Source: Helicobacter_J cappadocius (lineage in GTDB: Bacteria; Campylobacterota; Campylobacteria; Campylobacterales; Helicobacteraceae). From it: a stretch of DNA of 55,760 nt. Position numbers and translations under genes: made by a program. The DNA lies in assembly GCF_030686155.1 (NCBI RefSeq), contig NZ_JAUPEV010000012.1, positions 1 through 55,760 of the forward strand, read 5' to 3'. Below, piece by piece: positions 16,973-25,852 of this stretch (position 1 is its first letter; every line of letters starts with the position of its first letter). The notes below the pieces were generated by a model. That model saw only the letters and a list, made by a program, of their open reading frames with translations, was not told the DNA's origin and searched no databases.

Positions 16973-18265
16973 ATGAAGAAAATTTTTAAAATAGCATTGT
17001 TTTGCACAACATTTCTCACTCCATTTTTTGGTTTTGATTTTGAACTAACAGGACAAACTAGCGCCTTCTCAAAGGTTGGCTTTGATGGCAGAAAATACAA
17101 TCCCCAAAAAAATATATACCCTACAGATAGCTATGCGACAATACTTGGTGAAATGGATTTTGAATTTAAAAATATCACCAAGGGTTTAGATATCGTGATC
17201 GGAGGTATGCTTAATGCACTGGTTTATGATTCAACCATCCATCAAGGTCAAGCTGAAGGTTATCCTTATAATTTTGGAACTCAATATATTGGATATTGGG
17301 CAGGACATAGTGGCTTAGATGTACAAAGTCCCAGATTTTTTATGATACATAACGCATATATCAATTATAACTATGAAGGTGTTTTTGGTTTAAAAATCGG
17401 AAGATACGAAACAGATGGTCAAGATTGGTTCACTGCTTTTAACCAAGGTGGAGAATTTTATGCAAAGTATAAAGATTTCAAAATTTGGGGAATGTTTTCT
17501 GATGCAAGGGCTTCGGCATATAATGATTGGTTTTGGGATTATGGACGTTTTTACACACAAGGAGAACCCTTAATGTCAGGTGGAATTGAATTTTCCAAAT
17601 ATGGACTCAGTATATCACCCTACTATTACTATATTCCAAATAGTATGAATGCACCAGGATTTAATATCACCTATGATACAAACCCTAATTTTAACAACAT
17701 CGGTCTAAGATCAAAAACCACCATTGTAATGCTTTTTCCATTTTATTCAAATATTTCCCCTGAGACTACAGATGTGATAGCTTTCAATGAAATACTAGGT
17801 AAAAATGCTCAAAGCTTATTTATACGTCAACAATTCTACTACAATAACTATAATTTTGGCGGGATACTTTATAAAAATTTTGGGAATGCTAATGGTAGGA
17901 TTGGGGTCTATGGGGATCCTATAACATATAATATTTGGACAGGAAGCGTATATGATTTTGGTCCTGCACTCTCTAATATGGTGGGCAAAGATGCCTTAAG
18001 TGGATTTTTGTATGTTGGACAAAAATTAGATAAATTTGATTGGCAAATATTAGGTCGTCTCACAACTAGTCCTCGTGCGGATGAACAAAGCTTAGCATTA
18101 TATTTAAGTTATGCTTTTAATGAAAAAATCGATGCTGGATTTAAGCTAGAATATATGCAGGTAAATACACACAAAGGCTATCAAATCGGTTCAGCTCCAC
18201 CTCTTGAGAGTGAAAATTTCTCCGATAGAAGTCATTTGATGATGCACATTACGCGTAAGTTTTAA
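16973..18265 (+). CDS. Hof-like outer membrane protein 4 (HP_OMP_2 family)
   Basis: A 430-aa paralogue, the shortest of the four. Signal peptide up to FFGFDFELTG, then AFSKVGFDGRK, YPTDSYAT, KIGRYETDGQDW, FYYNNYNFGGILYKNFGNANG and the end DRSHLMMHITRKF with terminal Phe. GGGAG lies 6 nt before the ATG, and the 18-nt gap to gene 3 implies one transcript. Its central part (DARASAYNDWFWDYGRF) resembles protein 1 more than 2 or 3, so the array probably did not arise from a single duplication. Substrate unknown. Confidence 0.87.
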   Translation: MKKIFKIALFCTTFLTPFFGFDFELTGQTSAFSKVGFDGRKYNPQKNIYPTDSYATILGEMDFEFKNITKGLDIVIGGMLNALVYDSTIHQGQAEGYPYNFGTQYIGYWAGHSGLDVQSPRFFMIHNAYINYNYEGVFGLKIGRYETDGQDWFTAFNQGGEFYAKYKDFKIWGMFSDARASAYNDWFWDYGRFYTQGEPLMSGGIEFSKYGLSISPYYYYIPNSMNAPGFNITYDTNPNFNNIGLRSKTTIVMLFPFYSNISPETTDVIAFNEILGKNAQSLFIRQQFYYNNYNFGGILYKNFGNANGRIGVYGDPITYNIWTGSVYDFGPALSNMVGKDALSGFLYVGQKLDKFDWQILGRLTTSPRADEQSLALYLSYAFNEKIDAGFKLEYMQVNTHKGYQIGSAPPLESENFSDRSHLMMHITRKF

Positions 18266-18271
18266 TATTTT

Positions 18272-18757
18272 CTATACTAGATTTAATATCTCTTTGATGA
18301 TTTTTTCTATGGGTGCGTCAGCATCCACAATCTTATTAGCAACTCTTTGGTATATCCTTTCACGCTCTTGATACAATCTTTTAGCTTGATGCATATTTTC
18401 CAACAAGGGTCTTTTCTTGATTTCATCAGGATGTAATCGTTTTTTTATTTCATCAAAATCTATTTTCAAATATACTACCATTCCAAGTTTAGAAATATCA
18501 TTAAAAATAGGCATTCCACCACCTGTTGCAATAACTGCACCAAAAATATTTTTCTGCACCCAATGTATAAAATCTCTCTCTAATTCTCGGAAATAAGCCT
18601 CTCCTCTTGAGTTAAATATTTCAGAAATACTCAAACCTTCTTGATTGCTGATAAATAAATCACTATCCAAAAATTGTTTTTGTGTGTATTTTGCAAGTTC
18701 CTTTCCTACAGAACTTTTTCCACTTCCCATAAAACCTATAATAACAATATTTTCCAC
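18272..18757 (-). CDS. aroK: Shikimate kinase
   Basis: A 161-aa enzyme phosphorylating shikimate in aromatic amino-acid synthesis. Walker A is GFMGSGKS (8-15), the shikimate-binding DSD follows (32-34), then the RGEAYFRELE helix, the ATGGGMP loop and the lid region KKRPLL. The length equals H. pylori AroK. It ends the minus-strand cluster recA-eno-ftsB-AMIN-aroK and lies 1 nt after the AMIN gene. It converges on the fourth porin gene with only 6 bp between the stops. Confidence 0.95.
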   Translation of the reverse strand: MENIVIIGFMGSGKSSVGKELAKYTQKQFLDSDLFISNQEGLSISEIFNSRGEAYFRELERDFIHWVQKNIFGAVIATGGGMPIFNDISKLGMVVYLKIDFDEIKKRLHPDEIKKRPLLENMHQAKRLYQERERIYQRVANKIVDADAPIEKIIKEILNLV

Positions 18758-18758
18758 T

Positions 18759-19352
18759 CTATTTTACGCTAATAATATAGTATTCATCTTCTTTATCTAT
18801 TTTGTATCGATACTGCCCATCTAAAGTAATGACAATTCGGTAGAAATTCTGATGCGTCCCAATGGAGATTTTGCTGTAATATTTTTTTGAAATATCAATA
18901 CTTTGATTAATATTTTGGGTTTTTCTATCTATATCAATAATTATTCGATAGGGAGTTGGCAAAACAAAACTACGTTGAATGTTTTCAGCACTATGGATAT
19001 AAAGTTTATTGTCTTTAACAAAAAATTCAAAAGGTTTTATAGCATAATAATTTGTCTCTTCAGAAACTAGAGCATTTTTCTGACTCAAACTCAAAGGATA
19101 ATGCCAATCAATACTTTTATCAATATTAAATGTTTTTGTATCAATAGAACCATCTATATTCTGATAAGTTACACTCACGCTCTTTAAAATTCTCGCGGTA
19201 GTGGGTAATTTAAAATCAAAAGCTTCAAAATATCCTTTTGAATCTTGTATGGAATTTTCAGAGCTATCTTTTGGATTCACGACAGGCTCAAAGGGATTTT
19301 CCCTGCCAATAAGTGCATAAAAAATAAAAAAGATGATAAGATTTTTTTTCAC
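18759..19352 (-). CDS. AMIN-domain periplasmic protein
   Basis: A 197-aa exported protein: hydrophobic signal segment (residues 3-16), an N-P-F-E-P motif just after it, and a C-terminal ~100-residue region with beta-strands of AMIN type (VLPTPYRIIIDI, then KISIGTHQNFYRIVITLDG). AMIN domains locate proteins to peptidoglycan or the septum. It overlaps the FtsB/DivIC-like gene by 4 nt and sits next to aroK as HP0156 does in H. pylori. The domain assignment rests on the pattern alone, so function is a reasonable guess. Confidence 0.7.
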   Translation of the reverse strand: MKKNLIIFFIFYALIGRENPFEPVVNPKDSSENSIQDSKGYFEAFDFKLPTTARILKSVSVTYQNIDGSIDTKTFNIDKSIDWHYPLSLSQKNALVSEETNYYAIKPFEFFVKDNKLYIHSAENIQRSFVLPTPYRIIIDIDRKTQNINQSIDISKKYYSKISIGTHQNFYRIVITLDGQYRYKIDKEDEYYIISVK

Positions 19353-19609
19353 GGCTCCAATCCTTTGAGTTCAAAAAGTTGTTTTTGGAGTTTGGAATTC
19401 TTATACTGCAATGTATGGACATTATCTTCAAGAGAATTTCGTTTATTTTTTACCTGTATTAAAACCTCTATAGAGTTTGTTCCAAAAAGTAAATATGCCA
19501 TATAAGCACCAAACCCCATCAATACAAAAAAACTAATAATAATTGCACGATTAACATAAACCATTCGTACAAATTTAAAATAACGATTTCTAGTATTATA
19601 ATCAATCAT
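19349..19609 (-). CDS. FtsB/DivIC-like septum protein
   Basis: An 86-aa single-pass membrane protein: a basic N-terminus, one transmembrane helix (about 20-42) and a coiled coil behind it (KNKRNSLEDNVHTLQYKNSKLQKQ pattern with leucine spacing) ending in FELKGLEP. This layout is that of FtsB/DivIC, which bridges FtsQ and FtsL in the divisome. It overlaps eno by 4 nt and the AMIN gene by 4 nt, in the same order as HP0155. In many bacteria ftsB is next to eno, which supports the call. Confidence 0.8.
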   Translation of the reverse strand: MIDYNTRNRYFKFVRMVYVNRAIIISFFVLMGFGAYMAYLLFGTNSIEVLIQVKNKRNSLEDNVHTLQYKNSKLQKQLFELKGLEP

Positions 19610-20886
19610 CTATTTTTAAAAAGTTCCTTACCAATATATTCAGTGTGTGGAACTTCAGATTCTATTTGAAGTAAACGATTATACTTTGCAATACGTTCGC
19701 TTCTTGCGGTTGAACCTGTTTTGATTTCACCTGTGTTGATTCCGATAGCAAAATCAGCAATAAAAGCATCTTCACTTTCTCCGCTTCTATGGCTCATGAT
19801 ACATCTGTAATTATTTCTCTGTGCAAGTCTAACAGTTTGCATCGTTTCACTAAGTGTTCCAATCTGATTGGGTTTTATAAGAATAGCATTAGCGATATTT
19901 TTATCAATTCCATGTCTTAAGATGTCTTTATTTGTCACAAACAAATCATCTCCGACCAATTGTATTTTATCACCCAAACGTTCTGTTAAATGTTGCCAAC
20001 CTTCCCAATCATCTTCACTCAATCCATCTTCAATAGAAACAATAGGATATTTTGCGACAAGTTTTTCATAATACTCTACAAGCTCATAAGAGGTAACTTT
20101 TTTTCCTTCTCCTGCTAAATGATATTTTCCATCTTTTTCAACTAATTCACTACTTGCGACATCTAGGGCAATAGATATTTCTTCACCAGGTTTATATCCT
20201 GCTTTTTCTATAGCTTTCAAAATAATTTCGATAGGTTCAGCATTATTTTTGAGATTTGGAGCAAATCCACCCTCATCTCCGATGCTCGTGATATGTTTGG
20301 AATCTTTTAAAATACCTTTAAGGTGCTGATACACCTCTGCACTAGCCCTCAAAGAGTCTTTAAAAGTATCAAATCCAAAAGGAACAATCATGTATTCTTG
20401 AAAATCCACAGTATTATCAGCGTGAGATCCACCATTAATGATATTAAGCATAGGAACAGGCATTACAAGAGCATTAGATCCTCCAATATAGCGATAGAGC
20501 GGTATATCTAAAGAATTGGCCGCTGCTCGAGCTATAGCCATTGAAACTCCCAAGGTTGCATTAGCACCTAAATTTGAATAGTTATTTGTACCATCGATAC
20601 TTTTTAGCATAGCATCAATATGTCCCTGGTCAAAAGGCGTACTACCAATTAACGCCTCTGAAATAGTGGTATCTACATTTTCACAAGCCTTCAAAACCCC
20701 TTTACCTAAATAGCGAGATCTATCTCCATCGCGAAGCTCAAGAGCCTCTCTTTTGCCAGTACTTGCTCCACTAGGAACAATAGCAGATTCCATCGTTCCG
20801 TCGCTTAAAACAGCTGTAACTTTTATCGTCGGATTACCTCTACTGTCAATAACTTCTTGGGAATAAATATTTTCTATATAGACCAT
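19606..20886 (-). CDS. eno: Enolase
   Basis: A 426-aa enolase (2-phosphoglycerate to phosphoenolpyruvate). Motifs: ARGNPT-like SRGNPT (15-20), SGASTGKREALELRDGD, GGSHADNTVDFQEYM, SIGDEGGFAPNL, LALDVASSE, SIEDGLSEDDW, LVGDDLFVTN, LIKPNQIGTL and MSHRSGESED with the catalytic His/Lys positions. AGGAG lies 5 nt before the ATG. It follows recA by 9 nt, so recA, eno and the septum genes form one operon as in H. pylori. Confidence 0.97.
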   Translation of the reverse strand: MVYIENIYSQEVIDSRGNPTIKVTAVLSDGTMESAIVPSGASTGKREALELRDGDRSRYLGKGVLKACENVDTTISEALIGSTPFDQGHIDAMLKSIDGTNNYSNLGANATLGVSMAIARAAANSLDIPLYRYIGGSNALVMPVPMLNIINGGSHADNTVDFQEYMIVPFGFDTFKDSLRASAEVYQHLKGILKDSKHITSIGDEGGFAPNLKNNAEPIEIILKAIEKAGYKPGEEISIALDVASSELVEKDGKYHLAGEGKKVTSYELVEYYEKLVAKYPIVSIEDGLSEDDWEGWQHLTERLGDKIQLVGDDLFVTNKDILRHGIDKNIANAILIKPNQIGTLSETMQTVRLAQRNNYRCIMSHRSGESEDAFIADFAIGINTGEIKTGSTARSERIAKYNRLLQIESEVPHTEYIGKELFKNR

Positions 20887-20895
20887 TTAAACTCC

Positions 20896-21942
20896 TTATT
20901 CAGACATTTCATCAAGAGGCTCATCAGGAAGCGGCATAATTTCTTCTGTAGAACCAATCTGTTCTTTTATCTTTGCAGTAATTTCATTAGCTAGGGCTTT
21001 ATCTTCTTTGAGCAAAACTTTTGCATTTTCGCGTCCCTGCCCCAACTTTCTATCTCCATAACTCAGCCAAGCACCACTTTTATCAACAATATCAAGCTTG
21101 ATACCATAATCAATGATTTCACCCTCACGACTTATTCCTTCTCCAAACATAATATCAAACTCAGCTTCCCTAAAAGGTGGGGCAACCTTATTTTTGACAA
21201 CTTTTGCCTTGGCACGATTACCTATTTGTTGTTCATTTTGTTTTAAGGTCGCGATACGTCTAATGTCAATACGAACACTCGCATAAAATTTTAACGCATT
21301 CCCTCCAGTTGTAGTTTCTGGACTTCCATAACCCATCTGACCTATCTTCATACGAATCTGATTGATAAAAATCAGAGTTGTATTCATTTTATGCAAAACA
21401 GCTGTTATCTTTCTCAATGCCTGACTCATAAGTCTTGCTTGTAATCCTACGTGAGTATCTCCCATTTCTCCTTCTATTTCTGCTCTTGGTGTAAGTGCGG
21501 CTACGGAATCTATCACCACAAGATCAACAGCTCCGCTTCGAGTGAGTGTCTCAAGAATCTCCAAAGCTTGTTCGCCATTATCGGGTTGAGAAACGAGCAA
21601 ATTTTCCGTATCTACTCCTAGTTTTTTAGCATAATAAACATCTAAGGCATGTTCTGCGTCAATAAACGCACAAATACCCCCATTTTTTTGACATTCAGCA
21701 ACCACTTGAAGACTCAAAGTTGTTTTACCACTTGATTCAGGACCATAAATCTCAATAATTCTGCCCTTAGGAATTCCACCGATTCCAAGAGCCATATCTA
21801 ACCCTAATGAACCTGTAGAAATCGCGTCAATTTTCTCCATTTGCTTATCCCCCAATCTGACCAAGGCACCTTTTCCAAATGCTTTATCAATCTGTTTGAG
21901 AGCTAATTCAATCGCCTTCTGCTTTTTTTCATCTATTGCCAT
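20896..21942 (-). CDS. recA: RecA recombinase
   Basis: A 348-aa RecA with Walker A GPESSGKTT (68-76), AFIDAEHALD, LVVIDSVAALTPRAEIEGEMGD-type Walker B and L1 region, NQIRMKIGQMGYGSPETTTGGNALKFY (L2) and an acidic C-terminal tail ending EEIMPLPDEPLDEMSE. It drives homologous recombination and natural transformation. AAGGA lies before the ATG. There is no LexA system recognisable in the upstream region, as expected for Helicobacter. It leads the five-gene operon down to aroK. Confidence 0.98.
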   Translation of the reverse strand: MAIDEKKQKAIELALKQIDKAFGKGALVRLGDKQMEKIDAISTGSLGLDMALGIGGIPKGRIIEIYGPESSGKTTLSLQVVAECQKNGGICAFIDAEHALDVYYAKKLGVDTENLLVSQPDNGEQALEILETLTRSGAVDLVVIDSVAALTPRAEIEGEMGDTHVGLQARLMSQALRKITAVLHKMNTTLIFINQIRMKIGQMGYGSPETTTGGNALKFYASVRIDIRRIATLKQNEQQIGNRAKAKVVKNKVAPPFREAEFDIMFGEGISREGEIIDYGIKLDIVDKSGAWLSYGDRKLGQGRENAKVLLKEDKALANEITAKIKEQIGSTEEIMPLPDEPLDEMSE

Positions 21943-22054
21943 CAGATTCCTTTTTGAAAATTTATAGTTTGATATAGAGTGAATTTTATCTAAGTCTTAA
22001 CTAAAATTAACTTATGTTTTTGGAAATTCTGCAACTTTATGATAAAAAAGACCA

Positions 22055-22561
22055 CTAACGCTTAGTGATATAATCAGTAAATTTCTCATAGCCTTCTTGT
22101 GTTCCTTTTATAAAAGCATCATTACTATCAAGCCCTAAACCTTTTGTATAAAAATCAGGTCTCAAATATCCAACAAAAACATCTTTGCCTCTTTGATATA
22201 TAAGCACTTTCATAGGAAGTTCAATAGCAATATTAGGATGTGCAATCATCTTACCTGTTCCTACTGAAGGATTCCCAAAAACAATCACGCTAGTTGGCGG
22301 AAGAGTTTTGTGAAACTCACTCGCAGCCTTAGAATGATCCAAAATAACAAAAAGCTTGATTTTTTGTTGCTTTATAAGATCTTTTGCTCTCTGCAAGGTG
22401 GTTTGAAAATCATAGTCACTTTTTTTCAGACTAAAATACTTAGGATCATATTGAGCAATATTTGCAGGATTTACCTGAAGGTTTTTCATATCCAAAACCT
22501 CCTTTCCCCAAAGCATAGAAATAAAGCCTATAGATAAGAATGTAGCCAAGATCATCTTCAT
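22055..22561 (-). CDS. Exported DUF302 protein
   Basis: A 168-aa protein with a signal peptide (MKMILATFLSIGFISMLWG) and a DUF302 domain: KLFVILDHSKAA, then VIVFGNPSVGTGKMI, IAIELPMKVLIYQ and a GLGLDSNDA end. An 18-codon longer frame is open, but the start is placed at ATG 22561 because AGGA lies 7 nt before it and a signal peptide begins there. DUF302 proteins are small periplasmic or membrane-linked proteins of unknown biochemical role. It lies upstream of recA on the same strand with a 112-bp gap, so it is likely a separate unit. Confidence 0.82.
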   Translation of the reverse strand: MKMILATFLSIGFISMLWGKEVLDMKNLQVNPANIAQYDPKYFSLKKSDYDFQTTLQRAKDLIKQQKIKLFVILDHSKAASEFHKTLPPTSVIVFGNPSVGTGKMIAHPNIAIELPMKVLIYQRGKDVFVGYLRPDFYTKGLGLDSNDAFIKGTQEGYEKFTDYITKR

Positions 22562-22643
22562 TGCAAATCCTTTTTTGATAAAAAATATACAGATATTGTA
22601 GTGTAAGAATTCCAATATTAAATATCTTGCTACTTTGATTCCA

Positions 22644-23081
22644 TTATTTCATGAGTTGTTTTTTCATCTTGATGCCATCTTCATCTCCATAATATGAAGA
22701 TAAAACTTTTTGAGTGCTAAACCCCAACAAGAGGTATAAACTAATAGCTTTTTGATTGCTAGATCGAACCTCCAAAGAAATAGATTTTTTGGATGCCTTT
22801 AAGGCTAAATTTATTGCATATTCGCAAAGTTTTTTTCCATAACCCTTACCTTGATGTTTTGAATCTACGGCTAAAGAATAAATTCTTGCACTTTTTGCAT
22901 ACATTATCACCAAAAGATACCCTGCAATCTCTTCACCTTCACAAAGTACAAAGATACGATTTTTTAATTTGAAGTGATATCTAAAGATGGAAGGAGTGAA
23001 TCTTCCCTCTTTTAGGGTAAAAAGAGATTCTTCCAATCTATAGAGTTTTTTCAAATCATCTTGTTTTGCACTTCTAATCAT
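22644..23081 (-). CDS. GNAT-family N-acetyltransferase (RimI-like)
   Basis: A 145-aa GNAT protein. The acetyl-CoA loop is SLAVDSKHQGKGYGKKLCEYAI (Q/R-x-x-G-x-G/A motif in the middle), followed by SLEVRSSNQKAISLYLLLGF, which is the RimI/RimJ pattern of N-alpha-acetyltransferases. The substrate may be a ribosomal protein or another N-terminus. Its start overlaps the stop of the upstream DUF2156 gene by 1 nt, so the two are translationally coupled. Confidence 0.85.
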   Translation of the reverse strand: MIRSAKQDDLKKLYRLEESLFTLKEGRFTPSIFRYHFKLKNRIFVLCEGEEIAGYLLVIMYAKSARIYSLAVDSKHQGKGYGKKLCEYAINLALKASKKSISLEVRSSNQKAISLYLLLGFSTQKVLSSYYGDEDGIKMKKQLMK

Positions 23082-24061
23082 TATTTTTGATAGATAGTAT
23101 ATTTTGGAACTAGTTTTTCAGGCCTATAAGACATCTTTACTTTTTTGAGATTTTCAAATCCCATATCATCACCAACATTAATATATTCGGTATTGTATTT
23201 ATCCTTTAGGACTTTACAAAATTCTCTAAAAATAAATTGAGCACAACCTAAAACCTCAAAGTCAGTCTTTTCAATTAATACACTAGCTGTATCTTCTCTT
23301 ACTTGTTCCCCGACAGTAAAGCCCTTAAGCTCATCTTCAATATAGATAACAAGTCCAACCAACCCGAGTGCTTGATAATCTTGCAAAACCCTCTTGACTG
23401 CAAGACGTTCTTGATAAATTCCATCCATAAAATTATCCACTTCTTCCTTAGGCATATATTTAATACGATCACTTACCCATTTATTAAAAAGATTATTGAT
23501 AGGAATAGTATGAATATCTGGATCAAGAGTTTCTATTTTAAAATCAGGATAAGCTTTTTTGAATTTATTAATTTCATTTCTTTTCACATGATAGGCATTC
23601 CCCTTGAGTTCTATGAGATCATCTGTTTTATAGATGTAATCTACAAGTTTTTTCTCAATGATATAGTTTTCCAAAGATGAAAAAATAACCTCTCCCTCAT
23701 TACTATAAGTAATAAATCCCTCCAAAAGATCATTGCAAACATATTCGATCTTGGAATAATAATTTGAAGAGTTATTTTCATTCATAATTTCAAAACACTT
23801 AAAAATTGCATTATAAGAATTCTTTGGATTTCCAAGAGGTGGGAGCAACATTGAAAGCTCCCCCCCGGTCATGACAAACAAACAAAATGTATCATCAATG
23901 ATTTCATAAAAACCACTTGTTCTTGAAAGCCATATATAGTTAGCTGCAAATGAATAGTCACTCACATCCACTTGTGTTTTCTGCAAATATTCTTCCATAA
24001 TCGCTTTTGTCTCTAAGACAAAAGGCTTAAGCTTGTATTCTGAAATATTTATTGTTGCCAT
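23081..24061 (-). CDS. DUF2156 (LPG synthetase C-terminal-like) protein
   Basis: A 326-aa cytoplasmic protein resembling DUF2156, the GNAT-related fold found at the C-terminus of MprF (aminoacyl-phosphatidylglycerol synthase) but without its membrane part. Visible segments are FAANYIWLSRTSGFYEI, the KGNAYHVKRNEINKFKKAYPDF turn typical of the family, and the final LKKVKMSYRPEKLVPKY. ATG 24061 is chosen because a TTG two codons earlier lies too near the AAGG site. A run of seven G (minus strand, 23860-23866) lies in the coding part (codons T-G-G-E). It is coupled to the GNAT gene. The substrate is unknown. Confidence 0.82.
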   Translation of the reverse strand: MATINISEYKLKPFVLETKAIMEEYLQKTQVDVSDYSFAANYIWLSRTSGFYEIIDDTFCLFVMTGGELSMLLPPLGNPKNSYNAIFKCFEIMNENNSSNYYSKIEYVCNDLLEGFITYSNEGEVIFSSLENYIIEKKLVDYIYKTDDLIELKGNAYHVKRNEINKFKKAYPDFKIETLDPDIHTIPINNLFNKWVSDRIKYMPKEEVDNFMDGIYQERLAVKRVLQDYQALGLVGLVIYIEDELKGFTVGEQVREDTASVLIEKTDFEVLGCAQFIFREFCKVLKDKYNTEYINVGDDMGFENLKKVKMSYRPEKLVPKYTIYQK

Positions 24062-24263
24062 AATCAAAAACCTTTATTTAATTTTGGGCGGAATTATACT
24101 CTTAAATACTGGTTTTGAAGTTATTATTTTAGATTTTTGAAAAGTATGAAAAATATTTATTATGCGAAAAATATGTATTAAAAAGAAGTAGAAATATTAT
24201 TAAGGATATAAAGAAAATACTCTTTAATATTCAAATATAGGTATAAGAAACTGAAGAATTCAA

Positions 24264-24292
24264 AGACTCATTATTTTATAAACAATGAGTCT
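24264..24292 (-). terminator. Hairpin downstream of efp
   Basis: Perfect 9-bp stem AGACTCATT / AATGAGTCT with an 11-nt AT loop. On the minus strand it follows the efp stop by about 25 nt, with TTTGAATTC behind it. The rest of the 250-bp gap 24068-24317 is AT-rich and holds no recognisable gene. Confidence 0.6.
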
Positions 24293-24317
24293 AAAATATT
24301 TTATAAATAACTTTAAT

Positions 24318-24881
24318 TTATTTTACCTTTTCTACATATTCTGCAGTTTCGGTATTAACTCTAATAACTTCACCTTCAAGCACATGAAAGGGTATCTGAA
24401 CAACAGCACCAGTTTCCAAAGTCGCTGGTTTTTTACCCGAACTTGATGTATCACCCTTGAAATTAGGAGGGGTTTCTATAATTTTAAGTTCAACAACCTG
24501 AGGAACATCTACAGATATTGCCTTATTATTGTGAAAAAGAATCTGAACACTCATCCCATCTAACATCCATTTAGAAACTTCTCCAACTTGATTGTCGTTT
24601 AAAGCAATCTGTTCATAATTTTCCGTATCCATAAACTGATAAGTGTCTCCATCATGATAAAGATACTGCATAGTTTTTTCGACTAAATTAGGCTCTTCAC
24701 ACTTATCCCCTGCGTGAAAAGTTTTTTCTATTACTTTACCATCAAAAAACGATTTTATTTTTGCACGAACAAATGCCGCACCCTTTCCGGGTTTGACGTG
24801 TTGATATTCAATAATCTTATAGGGAATACCATCTATTTCAATTTTCAAACCTTTTTTTAATTCACTCATTCCTATTGCCAT
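24318..24881 (-). CDS. efp: Translation elongation factor P
   Basis: A 187-aa EF-P that relieves ribosome stalling at polyproline. Its N-terminal KOW-like domain carries the conserved loop HVKPGKGAAFVRAK, with the tip lysine at about residue 34, followed by the OB domains (KWMLDGMSVQILFHN and the end GAVVQIPFHVLEGEVIRVNTETAEYVEK). It follows fba by 12 nt and so belongs to the ppiC-fba-efp unit, the order HP0175-HP0177 of H. pylori. Whether the loop lysine is modified cannot be judged here. Confidence 0.96.
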   Translation of the reverse strand: MAIGMSELKKGLKIEIDGIPYKIIEYQHVKPGKGAAFVRAKIKSFFDGKVIEKTFHAGDKCEEPNLVEKTMQYLYHDGDTYQFMDTENYEQIALNDNQVGEVSKWMLDGMSVQILFHNNKAISVDVPQVVELKIIETPPNFKGDTSSSGKKPATLETGAVVQIPFHVLEGEVIRVNTETAEYVEKVK

Positions 24882-24893
24882 AAACTCTCCTAA

Positions 24894-25817
24894 TCATATC
24901 TTATTAGCACTGCCTAACAAATTCATACGTTCAATAATAACTTTTTTAATAGCTTCCATACCGGGAGCAAAAAACTTTCTCAAATCAAATTGAGTTTTGT
25001 CTTCATTTGCAACTCTGCGAACTTCAGCCATAAAAGCAATTCGTAAATCAGTATCTGTATTTACCTTATTGATGCCACCTTTTACTGCTTCTTGGAGAAA
25101 ATCAAAAGGAACACCTTTACTGCCTTTAAGATCACCGCCTGTTTTCAAGAAAGCTTCTCGAACATATTCTGGAATCGCACTAGCTCCGTGTAAAACCAAC
25201 GGAATATTTGTAAGTCTCTTAACTTCTTGAAGTCTTTCAAAATCTAGCTTTGGTTCGCCTTTGAATTTAAAAGCACCATGACTTGTCCCAATGGCTGGAG
25301 CAAGATAATCAACCTTTGATTCTCTAACAAAAACCTCTGCTTCTTTTGGATTGACCAAAACGGCATCTTTTTCATCTACAGAAATATTATCTTCTATCCC
25401 CATCAATCTACCAAGTTCAGCCTCTACACTCACCCCTTCTTGATGAGCATATTTGACTACCTTTGCAGTGAGCTCCAAGTTTTCTTCAAAAATATGGTGA
25501 GAAGCATCAATCATTACAGAGGTAAAACCAGCTTGTATAGCCTTTTGGCAACTCTCAAAAGTTGTCCCATGATCTAAATGAAGAGAAACTGGAATATGAG
25601 AATAACGTTTTGACATAACTTTCGTCATCCCTACAACTACATCAATTCCCATATACTTTATAGCACCTTCACTAGCTTGAACAATAATGGGAGAATTTGC
25701 CTCATTTGCAGCTTCAAAAATAGCATTGAGCATTTCAAAATTTACAAAATTAAAAGCCCCCACTCCATATCCGTCTTGATGAGCTTTATGTAAAATATCA
25801 TTACCCACAACCAACAT
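24894..25817 (-). CDS. fba: Class II fructose-bisphosphate aldolase
   Basis: A 307-aa zinc aldolase cleaving fructose-1,6-bisphosphate in glycolysis/gluconeogenesis. Motifs: GVGAFNFVNFEM near the N-terminus, SLHLDHGTTFESC (zinc/base region), IDASHH, EAELGRLMG, LAPAIGTSHGAFK, LVLHGASAIP and GINKVNTDTDLR. The length matches H. pylori Fba (307 aa). It lies downstream of the peptidyl-prolyl isomerase gene (35-nt gap) and upstream of efp. Confidence 0.97.
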   Translation of the reverse strand: MLVVGNDILHKAHQDGYGVGAFNFVNFEMLNAIFEAANEANSPIIVQASEGAIKYMGIDVVVGMTKVMSKRYSHIPVSLHLDHGTTFESCQKAIQAGFTSVMIDASHHIFEENLELTAKVVKYAHQEGVSVEAELGRLMGIEDNISVDEKDAVLVNPKEAEVFVRESKVDYLAPAIGTSHGAFKFKGEPKLDFERLQEVKRLTNIPLVLHGASAIPEYVREAFLKTGGDLKGSKGVPFDFLQEAVKGGINKVNTDTDLRIAFMAEVRRVANEDKTQFDLRKFFAPGMEAIKKVIIERMNLLGSANKI

Positions 25818-25852
25818 AAATTCTCCCTTAAGATTATAGTTTCTGTTAAGAA

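Noticed and set aside
22562..22615. 18-codon N-terminal extension of the DUF302 protein
   Set aside because: The extension would bury the signal peptide, and AGGA lies just before ATG 22561.
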